From Streptomyces longwoodensis (GTDB taxonomy: Bacteria > Actinomycetota > Actinomycetes > Streptomycetales > Streptomycetaceae): DNA of 64,000 nucleotides. The stretch spans positions 82,680 to 146,679 of the forward strand of contig NZ_KQ948567.1 of assembly GCF_001514125.1 (NCBI RefSeq). Direction: 5' to 3'. Numbering within the stretch: the first letter of the stretch is position 1; every line of letters begins with the position of its first letter. A program made the position numbers and the translations under genes. Positions 8,645-16,831 of the stretch are shown in pieces. The notes beneath the pieces were generated by a model. The model was given only the letters and a program-made list of their open reading frames with translations, was not told where the DNA came from and ran no database searches.

Positions 8645-10174
8645 TCAGTCGCACCCACACCCGCTCCCCGAAGCCACCGGCAGCGGCTCCGGCGCACCGA
8701 TCTTCGGCAGGCCCAGGAGCACGCCCTTCGGCTTCGCGGCCTCGGCCGCGTTGCGCTTCTCCCAGGCGTCCCCCGCGCGCGTGCGGCGCACGTCGAGCAC
8801 GGCGCCCTCGGCGAGGAGGTGGTGCGGGGCGGCGTAAGTGACCTCGACGGTCACCACGTCACCGGGGCGGACGTCCTGCTCGGGCTTGGTGAAGTGGACC
8901 AGCCGGTTGTCGGGGGCCCGGCCGGACAGGCGGTGGGTGGCGCCGTCCTTGCGGCCCTCGCCCTCGGCGACCATCAGCTCCAGGGTGCGGCCGACTTGCT
9001 TCTTGTTCTCCTCCCAGGAGATCTCCTCCTGGAGGGCGACGAGACGCTCGTAGCGCGCCTGGACGACCTCCTTGGGGATCTGGTCGTCCATGGTCGCCGC
9101 CGGGGTGCCGGGGCGCTTGGAGTACTGGAAGGTGAACGCCTGCGCGAAGCGGGCCTCGCGGACAACGTGCAGGGTCTGCTCGAAGTCCTCCTCGGTCTCG
9201 CCGGGGAAGCCCACGATGATGTCGGTGGTGATCGCCGCGTGCGGGATGGCGGCGCGCACCTTCTCGATGATGCCGAGGTAGCGCTCCTGCCGGTACGAGC
9301 GGCGCATCGCCTTCAGGACCGTGTCCGAGCCGGACTGCAGCGGCATGTGCAGCTGCGGCATGACGTTCGGCGTCTCGGCCATGGCCGCGATGACGTCGTC
9401 GGTGAAGTCACGCGGGTGCGGGGAGGTGAAGCGGACGCGCTCCAGGCCCTCGATGCTCCCGCAGGCGCGCAGCAGCTTGCTGAACGCCTCCCGGTCGCCG
9501 ATGTCGGAGCCGTAGGCGTTGACGTTCTGGCCGAGCAGCGTGATCTCGCTGACGCCCTCGGCCACGAGGGCTTCCACCTCGGCGAGGATGTCGCCGGGCC
9601 GGCGGTCCTTCTCCTTGCCGCGCAGGGCCGGGACGATGCAGAAGGTGCAGGTGTTGTTGCAGCCGACGGAGATGGACACCCAGGCGGCGTAGGCGCTCTC
9701 GCGCCGGGTCGGCAGGGTGGAGGGGAACGCCTCCAGCGACTCGGCGATCTCGACCTGCGCCTCCTCCTGGACGCGGGCGCGCTCCAGCAGGACCGGCAGC
9801 TTGCCGATGTTGTGCGTGCCGAAGACGACGTCCACCCAGGGCGCCTTCTTCACGATGGTGTCGCGGTCCTTCTGCGCGAGGCAGCCGCCGACCGCGATCT
9901 GCATGCCGGGCCGGGAGGCCTTCCGCGGGGCGAGGCGGCCGAGGTTGCCGTAGAGCCGGTTGTCGGCGTTCTCGCGGACCGCGCAGGTGTTGAAGACGAC
10001 CACGTCGGCGTCGCCGTCGGAGCCCTCCGGGGCGCGCACGTAACCCGCCTGCTCCAGCAGCCCGGACAACCGCTCGGAGTCGTGGACGTTCATCTGGCAC
10101 CCGTAGGTGCGGACTTCGTACGTCTTGGCCGAGGGGATGTCCACTGCGGGGCTCCGGTCGCTGCTGCTGGTCAT
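8645..10174 (-). CDS. miaB: tRNA-2-methylthio-N6-dimethylallyladenosine synthase (radical SAM)
   Basis: Adds the methylthio group at C2 of i6A37 made by MiaA, giving ms2i6A. The 509-residue protein has the N-terminal UPF0004 domain with three cluster cysteines (C26 in TYGCQMN, C64 in NTCAVRENA, C98 in GGCLAQ), the radical-SAM triad CNNTCTFC (C172, C176, C179), and a TRAM domain at about 410-475. The C-terminus ends in GSGCGCD; the two extra cysteines are outside the catalytic domains. The ATG at 10174 gives the usual family start. The long upstream reading on this strand is an antisense artefact over the intergenic region and the lacI gene. Confidence 0.96.
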   Translation of the reverse strand: MTSSSDRSPAVDIPSAKTYEVRTYGCQMNVHDSERLSGLLEQAGYVRAPEGSDGDADVVVFNTCAVRENADNRLYGNLGRLAPRKASRPGMQIAVGGCLAQKDRDTIVKKAPWVDVVFGTHNIGKLPVLLERARVQEEAQVEIAESLEAFPSTLPTRRESAYAAWVSISVGCNNTCTFCIVPALRGKEKDRRPGDILAEVEALVAEGVSEITLLGQNVNAYGSDIGDREAFSKLLRACGSIEGLERVRFTSPHPRDFTDDVIAAMAETPNVMPQLHMPLQSGSDTVLKAMRRSYRQERYLGIIEKVRAAIPHAAITTDIIVGFPGETEEDFEQTLHVVREARFAQAFTFQYSKRPGTPAATMDDQIPKEVVQARYERLVALQEEISWEENKKQVGRTLELMVAEGEGRKDGATHRLSGRAPDNRLVHFTKPEQDVRPGDVVTVEVTYAAPHHLLAEGAVLDVRRTRAGDAWEKRNAAEAAKPKGVLLGLPKIGAPEPLPVASGSGCGCD

Positions 10175-10571
10175 GCCACAAGGGTAGGCGCTCCCCGGAG
10201 GGCCCCGTGTCGGCCGCTTCCCGGCCACCGCACGGCCGCTTCCCGGCCACCGCACGGCCACCGCACGGCACCCGTGCGGTGCTCGCCGGAGCGAGCGCTT
10301 CCCCCCGGTGGCGCCCAACCGGCCGACCCCACCCCAGCCGCCGGACGGCACGCGCGCGAGGACCGAAGGAGCACCCGCCCCGCCCGGCCGACCACGCCCC
10401 GGCCACAGGGCTGCACGCGCGCGAGGCTCGTCGAAGCCCCCCGGAGCGCCCGCTTTGCCCGCCGGCCCCCGTGACGGTAGACCTGTGCGGACCGCGCCCC
10501 GCCCGCCGGAGGGCCCGTGTCCGCGCGGGGGGCGGAGCCGTAAGATCGGTGATCTCGTGGGGGAGGTGGTC
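10175..10571. other. Divergent intergenic region between miaB and the LacI-type regulator gene
   Basis: 397 bases without a convincing gene. It must contain promoters for both genes. A 22-bp direct repeat occurs twice (10211-10232 and 10233-10254), followed by a half copy (10255-10265), then the inverted repeat CCGCACGGCACCCGTGCGG. No copy of the 14-bp operator found downstream of the regulator gene was seen here, so autoregulation through that operator is not supported. The remainder is strongly GC-biased with no clear -10/-35. Confidence 0.6.
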
Positions 10572-11594
10572 ATGGGCAGGCGACGCCCTGGCACGCCGAC
10601 GCTGGAGGAGGTGGCCGCCCGCGCCGGAGTGGGGCGGGGCACCGTCTCCCGTGTCATCAACAACGCGGCGGGGGTGAAGGAGTCCACGCGGCGCGCCGTG
10701 CAGCAGGCCATCGCGGAGCTCGGGTACGTGCCCAACCTCGCGGCCCGCTCGCTGGCCGGGCGGCGGGCCGACGCCGTGGCGCTGGTCATGACCGAGCCGG
10801 ACTGGCGGCAGTTCGCCGAGCCCTTCTTCTCCGAGATCGTCAGCGCACTCGGGGACGCCGTGGCCGACACCGGGCTGCAGTTGCTGCTGACCCTGGTGCG
10901 CTCCGACGCCGAGCGGCTGCGCTTCCTCGAGTACGCGCGCGGGGGGCGGGTGGACGGGGTACTGCTGATGTCGGTGCACGCCGACGACCCCCTGCCGGAC
11001 ATGCTCGCCGAGGCGCGGATGCCGACCGTGCTGCTGGGACGCCGTTCCGCCGAGGAGTACGTCAGCTACGTCGACGCGGACAACGTCGGCGGGGCCCGCA
11101 CCGCGGTGGGGCACCTGCTCGACCAGGGCCGCTCGGCGATCGCCACCATCACCGGGCCGGCCGACATGTACGTCGCCCAGTGCCGGCTGCGCGGCTACCA
11201 CGAGGCGCTGGAGCTGGCCGGGCTCGGCGGCAAGCCGTCCTGGGTCGCCGAGGGCGACTTCACCGAGGAGAGCGGGCGCCGGGCGATGGCCCGCCTCATC
11301 GAGCGGCACCCGGAGATCGACGGGGTGCTCGCCGCGTCGGACACCACGGCCGCGGGGGCCCTCCAGGCGCTGCGCGCGGCCGGCCGGCGGGTGCCGGAGG
11401 ACGTCGCCGTGATCGGCTTCGACGACTTCCCGCTGGCCCGGCGGACCGCGCCGCCGCTGACGACGGTCCGCCAGCCGCTGGAGGAGATCGGGCGGGCCAT
11501 GGTGCGGCTGCTCCTGGAGGAGATGGAGGAGCCGTCCGTCGCCTGGCGGCACGTCATCCTCCGCACGGAACTGGTGCTGCGCGAGTCCGCCTGA
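10572..11594 (+). CDS. LacI-family transcriptional regulator (CebR-like, cello-oligosaccharide responsive)
   Basis: A 340-residue repressor. Residues 9-55 form the LacI helix-turn-helix and hinge (PTLEEVAARAGVGRGTVSRV, then NNAAGVKESTRRAV), followed by a periplasmic-binding-protein-like sensor domain ending in FDDFPLARRTAPPLTTVRQP. The ATG at 10572 has GGGGGAGGTGG just ahead. Directly downstream are three copies of a 14-bp palindrome identical or nearly identical to the operator recognised by CebR and related cellulose regulators (TGGGAGCGCTCCCA), and three cellulose-active enzymes. It is therefore inferred to repress them and be released by cellobiose or cellotriose. It could be CebR itself or a paralogue; no sugar ABC transporter (cebEFG) is adjacent. 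Confidence 0.88.
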   Translation: MGRRRPGTPTLEEVAARAGVGRGTVSRVINNAAGVKESTRRAVQQAIAELGYVPNLAARSLAGRRADAVALVMTEPDWRQFAEPFFSEIVSALGDAVADTGLQLLLTLVRSDAERLRFLEYARGGRVDGVLLMSVHADDPLPDMLAEARMPTVLLGRRSAEEYVSYVDADNVGGARTAVGHLLDQGRSAIATITGPADMYVAQCRLRGYHEALELAGLGGKPSWVAEGDFTEESGRRAMARLIERHPEIDGVLAASDTTAAGALQALRAAGRRVPEDVAVIGFDDFPLARRTAPPLTTVRQPLEEIGRAMVRLLLEEMEEPSVAWRHVILRTELVLRESA

Positions 11595-11650
11595 AGCGAT
11601 CCCACGAGTCCGCCTGAGGCGACCCCACGGACCCGCCGGAGCGAACCGCC
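11583..11650. repeat. Tandem 23-bp duplication spanning the regulator stop codon
   Basis: The last codons, stop and flank of the LacI-type gene (11583-11605) are repeated with three differences at 11606-11628, and a decayed third copy may follow to about 11650. The second copy again carries an in-frame-looking GAGTCCGCCTGA. It looks like a local slippage product after the stop codon. Confidence 0.75.
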
Positions 11651-11668
11651 TTTCCGTTCGCAACATTT

Positions 11669-11682
11669 CGGGAGCGCTCCCA
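11669..11682. promoter_or_regulatory. CebR-type operator, box 1 (13/14 match)
   Basis: CGGGAGCGCTCCCA, one mismatch at the first base of the 14-bp palindrome. It lies 74 bases after the regulator stop and 151 bases (centre to centre) upstream of box 2. It could mark a distal site for DNA looping or an upstream promoter. Confidence 0.8.
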
Positions 11683-11819
11683 AGCGATCTCCGCGCACTC
11701 TCGGCCCTTCCTCGCCCCTCCCCCTGACCTGGGGCTTCGAAGTCGCTTCGACGGACCGCTGTCAGAAGTCTTGTCAGGGACATGAGCCACTCCTTACAGT
11801 CCCAACCGAACCGAGGGAA

Positions 11820-11833
11820 TGGGAGCGCTCCCA
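11820..11833. promoter_or_regulatory. CebR-type operator, box 2 (perfect)
   Basis: TGGGAGCGCTCCCA, a perfect match to the cellulose-gene operator known from several Streptomyces. It is 57 bases upstream of the GH12 start codon, probably at or just after the transcription start. Confidence 0.9.
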
Positions 11834-11845
11834 TCCATGGCACCG

Positions 11846-11859
11846 TGGGAGCGCTCCCG
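11846..11859. promoter_or_regulatory. CebR-type operator, box 3 (13/14 match)
   Basis: TGGGAGCGCTCCCG, one mismatch at the last base. Its centre is 26 bases from box 2, about two and a half helical turns, and 31 bases separate it from the GH12 start codon. Confidence 0.88.
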
Positions 11860-11890
11860 CATGCCCCCCATCTCTCGAAGAGGACCCGCA

Positions 11891-13024
11891 ATGCGACCGT
11901 CAAAGCACCATGCACGTCGAGCGCGTGGCCTGTTCGGCGCGCTGCTCACCTGCCTCGCAGCCCTCGCGGCGCTGCTCACCACCACCTCGCCCGCCCAGGC
12001 GGCCACCACGATCTGCGAACAGTACGGCTCCACGACCGTCCAGGGCCGCTACGTCGTCCAGAACAACCGCTGGGGCACCAGCGAGACCCAGTGCATCAGC
12101 GTCGGCGACTCCGGGTTCACGGTCACCCAGGCCGACGGCTCGGTGGCCACGAACGGCGCCCCGAAGTCGTACCCGTCGATCTTCAACGGCTGCCACTACA
12201 CCAACTGCTCGCCGGGCACGAACCTCCCGGCCCAGCTCAGCACCATCTCCAGTGCGCCCACCTCCATTTCGTACGCGTACGTCAGCAACGCCGTGTACGA
12301 CGCCGCCTACGACATCTGGCTCGACCCCACCGCCCGCAAGGACGGCGTGAACCGCACCGAGATCATGGTGTGGTTCAACAAGGTGGGCCCGGTCCAGCCG
12401 GTCGGCTCGCAGGTCGGCACCGCCACGGTCGCCGGGCGCCAGTGGCAGGTGTGGTCCGGCAACAACGGCTCCAACGACGTGCTGTCCTTCGTCGCCCCGT
12501 CGGCGATCAGCAGCTGGTCCTTCGACGTCATGGACTTCGTCCGGCAGGCCGTCTCCCGGGGCCTGGCCCAGAACAACTGGTACCTGACCAGCATCCAGGC
12601 CGGCTTCGAGCCCTGGCAGAACGGCGCTGGCCTCGCGGTGTCGTCGTTCTCCTCGTCGGTCAACACCGGCGGTGGCAGCGGCGACCCGGGCACCCCGGGC
12701 GGCCCCGCGGCCTGCCGAGTGACGTACGGCACGAACGTCTGGCAGGGCGGCTTCACCGCCGACGTGACGGTGACCAACACCGGTTCCACCCAGGTCGACG
12801 GCTGGAAGCTGGCGTTCGCGCTGCCGTCGGGCCAGCAGATCACCAGTGCGTGGGGCGCGACCGTGTCGCCGTCCTCGGGCTCGGTCACCGCGAGCAACCT
12901 GGCGTATAACGGCCGCCTCGCGCCCGGCGGTCAGACGTCCTTCGGGTTCCAGGGCACCTACGGCGGCACCTTCGCCAAGCCCGCCGGCTTCACCCTGAAC
13001 GGGACCGCCTGCACCACCGCGTGA
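11891..13024 (+). CDS. celB: Secreted GH12 endo-beta-1,4-glucanase with C-terminal CBM2 (CelB type)
   Basis: A 377-residue extracellular cellulase. A signal peptide (Arg-rich N-terminus, hydrophobic core 13-30) ends in SPAQA at 33-37, giving a mature start at A38. In mature numbering the nucleophile is E120 (TEIMVW) and the acid/base is E203 (AGFEPW), the same positions as recalled for CelB of S. lividans. A short Gly/Pro linker (about 258-273) leads to a CBM2 cellulose-binding module (about 275-377) bounded by two cysteines, with exposed tryptophans (NVWQGGF, VDGWKL). The ATG at 11891 was chosen because it gives the intact signal peptide; AGAGGA lies ahead. The operators upstream indicate control by the adjacent LacI-type regulator. 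Confidence 0.95.
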   Translation: MRPSKHHARRARGLFGALLTCLAALAALLTTTSPAQAATTICEQYGSTTVQGRYVVQNNRWGTSETQCISVGDSGFTVTQADGSVATNGAPKSYPSIFNGCHYTNCSPGTNLPAQLSTISSAPTSISYAYVSNAVYDAAYDIWLDPTARKDGVNRTEIMVWFNKVGPVQPVGSQVGTATVAGRQWQVWSGNNGSNDVLSFVAPSAISSWSFDVMDFVRQAVSRGLAQNNWYLTSIQAGFEPWQNGAGLAVSSFSSSVNTGGGSGDPGTPGGPAACRVTYGTNVWQGGFTADVTVTNTGSTQVDGWKLAFALPSGQQITSAWGATVSPSSGSVTASNLAYNGRLAPGGQTSFGFQGTYGGTFAKPAGFTLNGTACTTA

Positions 13025-13199
13025 CCCGGGTGCGATGCGCGCGGCCCCGCACCGCCGCGCATCGTGCCCCGCAGGACCGCGCCGCACCGCGGCGCACCGC
13101 TCCCGAGGTCCGCCCGTCCGCCGCCGCCGATCGGACGGGCGGACCCCGGGTCCGCACGGCACCGCCCCCTGGGACCCCGCCCCGGAAAGGCCCACCCGC

Positions 13200-15437
13200 A
13201 TGAGCCCGCTGCTGAGCCGCCGCCGCCCGTCGGCCGCCCTCGCCCTGTGTGTCACGGCGCTGATCGCCACCGGCACCGGGGCCGCCCCGCCGGAGCCCGC
13301 GGCCACCGCCCGGGCCGCGGCCGCCCTGCCGTACCAGGACCCGTCCTTACCCGTGGCCGACCGCGTCGCCGACCTGCTCTCCCGTATGTCGCTCGACGAC
13401 AAGCTCGGCCAGATGACCCAGATCGAGAAGGACGCCCTCGTCCCGCAGTCCGACCTCGCCACCTACCGCATCGGCTCGGTGCTGTCCGGCGGTGACTCGA
13501 CCGTCAGCCCCAACAACGCGCAGACCTGGGCCGACACCTACGACTCCCTGCAGCGCACCGCCCTGACCACACCGCTCGCGATCCCGATGATCTACGGGAT
13601 CGACGCCGTGCACGGCCACAACGCGGTCCGCGGGGCGACACTCTTCCCGCACAACATCGGCCTCGGGGCGACCCGCGACCCCGCCCTCGTCCAGGACGTC
13701 GGGCACGCGGTCGCCGAGGAGGTGTCGGGCACCGGCATCGACTGGGACTTCGCGCCGTGCCTGTGCGTGGCGCGCAACGACCGCTGGGGCCGCACCTACG
13801 AGTCCTTCGGCGAGACCCCCGAACTGCCCTCCGCCATGACGACGTTCATCACCGGGCTGCAGGGACAGGCGCCGGGCGCGGGCCCCGCCTCCGTGCTCGC
13901 CACCGCCAAGCACTACATCGGCGACGGCGGCACCAGCGGGGGCGTCGACCAGGGCGACACCCAGGTGTCCGAGGCAGAACTGCGGGCCGTCCACCTGCCG
14001 CCGTTCAAGGAGGCCGTGCGCCGCGGGGTGGGCGCGGTGATGCTGTCGTACAGCAGCTGGAACGGGGTGCGGTCGCACGCGAACAAGTACCTGGTGACCG
14101 ACGTCCTCAAGGGTGAGCTGGGCTTCGGCGGGTTCGTCGTCTCCGACTGGGCCGCGGTCGACCAGCTCGACGGGCAGACCGGGTTCACCGGCGCGGAGGT
14201 CGCCACGGCGGTCAACGCGGGCGTCGACATGGTGATGGTGCCTCATGACTACAAGAAGTTCCTGGGCCTGCTGCGGGGCGAGGTCACCGCGGGCCGCGTC
14301 CCGCAGGCCCGGATCGACGACGCCAACCGGCGCATCCTCACCAAGAAGTTCCAGCTGGGCCTGTTCGAGAAGCCGCTGACCGACCGGTCGTACACCGGCA
14401 CGGTGGGTTCGGCCGCGCACCGGTCGCTGGCCCGGCAGGCGGTGCGCGCCTCGCAGGTGCTGCTGAAGAACGACGGCGGCGTCCTGCCGCTGCCGACGTC
14501 GGCCCGGCTGTTCGTCGCGGGCAAGTCGGCAGACGACATCGGCAACCAGAGCGGCGGCTGGACCGTCGGCTGGCAGGGCCGCAGCGGCGCGGTCACCGAC
14601 GGCACGACGATCCTCCAGGGCATCCGGGCCGCCGTCCCCGACCCGTCCCGGGTCACCTACGACCGGTACGGCAACGGCATAGGCTCCGGGTACACGGCTG
14701 CCGTGGCCGTCGTCGGGGAGACCCCGTACGCCGAGGGCCGCGGCGACCGCCCGGGGTCCCTGGGCCTGGACCAGGAGGACCTGCAGACCCTGGCCCGGCT
14801 GAAGGCGAGCGGCGTCCCGGTGGTCGTGGTGCTGGTGTCCGGACGGCCGCTGGACATCGCCGCCCAACTGCCCGACTGGAAGGCGCTGCTGGCCGCCTGG
14901 CTGCCCGGCACCGAGGGCGCCGGCGTCGCCGACGTGCTGTTCGGTGCCTACGCGCCCACCGGCAAGCTCCCGGTGAGCTGGATGAGCAGCGCGGCGCAGG
15001 AGCCGGTCAACGACGGCGACGGCAAGGTCCCGCTCTTCCCCTACGGGTACGGGCTGACCTACGGCGGCACGCAGCCGGACCCCGATCCGACCCCCACCCC
15101 GACCCCGACCCCGACGCCGACCCCGACCCCGACGCCCACGGACGGCGCCTGCACCGCTGCCTTCCGCACCGTGTCCTCCTGGCAGGGCGGCTACCAGGCC
15201 GAGGTCACGGTCAAGAACACCGGCGCCGCCGCGCTGACCGGCTGGTCGGTCGACTGGGACCTGGGCGGCTCGACGATCGCCAGCCTCTGGAACGGCACGC
15301 TGACCACCGCCCAGGGCCGGGCCACCGTCCGCAACGCCGCCTTCAACGGCTCGCTCTCCCCCGGCGCCACCGTCTCGTTCGGCTTCACGGCGAACGGCAC
15401 GGCCGGCACCCCGGCCCCGCACTGCGCGGCCGGCTGA
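13200..15437 (+). CDS. Secreted GH3 beta-glucosidase (or exo-1,4-glucanase) with C-terminal CBM2
   Basis: A 745-residue extracellular enzyme. After a signal peptide (Arg-rich start, hydrophobic core about 11-28) come the GH3 N-domain, with KHYIGDGGT and the nucleophile D316 in VVSDWAAV, and the GH3 C-domain. The linker at about 623-645 is an almost pure Pro-Thr repeat encoded by a CCGACC/CCCACC tandem repeat, and CBM2 follows (about 647-745). Most GH3 beta-glucosidases of streptomycetes are cytoplasmic and lack a CBM; a secreted CBM2 form suggests direct action on cello-oligosaccharides at the fibre or exo-action on glucan. GGAAAGG lies 11 bases before the ATG at 13200. It follows celB by 175 bases with no operator copy, so readthrough from celB is possible. 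Confidence 0.93.
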   Translation: MSPLLSRRRPSAALALCVTALIATGTGAAPPEPAATARAAAALPYQDPSLPVADRVADLLSRMSLDDKLGQMTQIEKDALVPQSDLATYRIGSVLSGGDSTVSPNNAQTWADTYDSLQRTALTTPLAIPMIYGIDAVHGHNAVRGATLFPHNIGLGATRDPALVQDVGHAVAEEVSGTGIDWDFAPCLCVARNDRWGRTYESFGETPELPSAMTTFITGLQGQAPGAGPASVLATAKHYIGDGGTSGGVDQGDTQVSEAELRAVHLPPFKEAVRRGVGAVMLSYSSWNGVRSHANKYLVTDVLKGELGFGGFVVSDWAAVDQLDGQTGFTGAEVATAVNAGVDMVMVPHDYKKFLGLLRGEVTAGRVPQARIDDANRRILTKKFQLGLFEKPLTDRSYTGTVGSAAHRSLARQAVRASQVLLKNDGGVLPLPTSARLFVAGKSADDIGNQSGGWTVGWQGRSGAVTDGTTILQGIRAAVPDPSRVTYDRYGNGIGSGYTAAVAVVGETPYAEGRGDRPGSLGLDQEDLQTLARLKASGVPVVVVLVSGRPLDIAAQLPDWKALLAAWLPGTEGAGVADVLFGAYAPTGKLPVSWMSSAAQEPVNDGDGKVPLFPYGYGLTYGGTQPDPDPTPTPTPTPTPTPTPTPTDGACTAAFRTVSSWQGGYQAEVTVKNTGAAALTGWSVDWDLGGSTIASLWNGTLTTAQGRATVRNAAFNGSLSPGATVSFGFTANGTAGTPAPHCAAG
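15088..15140 (+). repeat. Pro-Thr linker coding repeat in the GH3 gene
   Basis: A run of near-identical 6-bp units (CCGACC with CCCACC variants) encodes the PTPTPT linker between the GH3 C-domain and CBM2. Such runs expand and contract readily, so linker length probably varies between strains. Confidence 0.85.
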
Positions 15438-15610
15438 CCGACGTCCCCGCCCACCCGGGTGGCACCTTCCCCGGGCGGGCGGGGCTCCCACCGTTCGCCC
15501 CTCCGCGGGGCCCGGCACCACGGGCCCCCGACGGTCGGATCCTCTCCGTTCGACGTCCCCCACCGAGCTCGACAACTCCTCGTCGTGAGACAAGGAAAGG
15601 AGAACAGCAC

Positions 15611-16783
15611 GTGGAACAGCACGTGAAACGGCAACCCCACCGGCACCTGAACCGACGCGGTCTCTACGCGTCGCTGGCAGCGGCCCTGGCCACCCTGCTG
15701 ACGGCGCTCGGGCTGATCGCGCTGTCCGAGTCCAGCGCACAGGCGCACGGGGTGGCGATGCTGCCCGGCTCGCGCACCTACCTGTGCTACCTGGACGCCC
15801 GCACCGGCAACGGCGCGCTCGACCCGACCAACGCCGCCTGCAAGGACGCCCTGGCCCAGAGCGGCTCGACCGCGCTGTACAACTGGTTCGCCGTCCTCGA
15901 CTCCAACGCCGGCGGCAAGGGCGCGGGGTACGTCCCGGACGGCACCCTGTGCAGCGCCGGCAACAAGTCGCCGTACGACTTCAAGGCGTACAACGCGGCC
16001 CGCTCCGACTGGCCGCGCACCCACCTGACCAGCGGGGCGACGATCCAGGCCCAGTACAGCAACTGGGCCGCGCACCCGGGCGACTTCCGGGTGTACGTCA
16101 CCAAGCAGGGCTGGTCGCCGACCACCCCGCTGGCCTGGAGCGACCTGGAGCTGTTCCAGACCGTCACCAACCCGCCGCAGCAGGGTTCGCCGGGCGCCGA
16201 CGGCGGCCACTACTACTGGGACATGAAGCTGCCCTCGGGCCGCTCCGGTGACGCCATGATCTTCATCCAGTGGGTACGCTCCGACAGCCAGGAGAACTTC
16301 TTCTCCTGCTCCGACGTGGTCTTCGACGGCGGCCACGGCGAGGTCACCGGCATCCGCAACTCCGGCAGCACACCGACGCCGACCCCGACGTCGACCCCGA
16401 CCTCCACCCCCACGTCCACTCCCACCTCGACCCCGACCTCTACCCCGACGTCCACGCCGACCGACCCGCACACCGGTTCCTGCATGGCCGTCTACAGCGT
16501 GACGAACTCCTGGGGCGGCGGCTTCCAGGGGTCCGTGGAGGTCATGAACCACAGCACCTCGCCGCAGAGCGGCTGGGCCGTGTCCTGGAAACCGGGCACC
16601 GGCACCAGGATCAGCAGCGTCTGGAACGGTGCGCTGTCCACCGCCTCTGACGGCACGGTGACGGTCCGCAACATGGACTACAACCGCGTCGTCCCGGCCG
16701 ACGGCAGTGTGACGTTCGGCTTCACCGCCACCTCCACGGGCAACAACGTGCCCGTCGGATCCATCGGGTGCGTCACGCCGTAG
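15611..16783 (+). CDS. celS2: AA10 lytic polysaccharide monooxygenase with C-terminal CBM2 (CelS2-like)
   Basis: A 390-residue secreted copper enzyme that cleaves crystalline cellulose oxidatively. The signal peptide ends in SSAQA at 41-45, exposing mature His1 (HGVAM). In mature numbering His1 and H110 (NWAAHPGDF) form the histidine brace and F185 (ENFFSCSDV) is the axial residue, matching my recall of H35, H144 and F219 in precursor numbering of S. coelicolor CelS2 (LPMO10C), a C1-oxidising cellulose LPMO. A PT/ST repeat linker (about 253-288) joins a C-terminal CBM2. The GTG at 15611 follows AAGGAAAGGAG at normal spacing; a second GTG at 15623 is an alternative. No operator copy is seen in the 173-base leader. 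Confidence 0.95.
   Translation: MEQHVKRQPHRHLNRRGLYASLAAALATLLTALGLIALSESSAQAHGVAMLPGSRTYLCYLDARTGNGALDPTNAACKDALAQSGSTALYNWFAVLDSNAGGKGAGYVPDGTLCSAGNKSPYDFKAYNAARSDWPRTHLTSGATIQAQYSNWAAHPGDFRVYVTKQGWSPTTPLAWSDLELFQTVTNPPQQGSPGADGGHYYWDMKLPSGRSGDAMIFIQWVRSDSQENFFSCSDVVFDGGHGEVTGIRNSGSTPTPTPTSTPTSTPTSTPTSTPTSTPTSTPTDPHTGSCMAVYSVTNSWGGGFQGSVEVMNHSTSPQSGWAVSWKPGTGTRISSVWNGALSTASDGTVTVRNMDYNRVVPADGSVTFGFTATSTGNNVPVGSIGCVTP
16371..16463 (+). repeat. PT/ST linker coding repeat in the LPMO gene
   Basis: About seven imperfect 12-bp units of the type CCGACCTCCACC encode a (P-T-S-T)n linker between the AA10 domain and CBM2. The sequence is related to, but not the same as, the linker repeat of the GH3 gene. 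Confidence 0.8.
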
Positions 16784-16797
16784 CGCACCTCGCTCCC

Positions 16798-16831
16798 CCC
16801 GTGACCCGGCCGTCCCCGGCCGGGTCACGGG
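16798..16831. terminator. Perfect hairpin between convergent LPMO and response regulator genes, covering the latter's stop codon
   Basis: A perfect 15-bp stem (16798-16812 with 16817-16831) around a TCCC loop. It lies 15 bases after the LPMO stop and contains the TGA (16825-16827) of the minus-strand regulator, so one element can serve both genes. No T-run is present. Confidence 0.8.

Noticed and set aside
15438..15610. CebR-type operators ahead of the GH3 and AA10 genes
   Set aside because: Both leaders (13025-13199 and 15438-15610) were read for the 14-bp palindrome and no copy was found.
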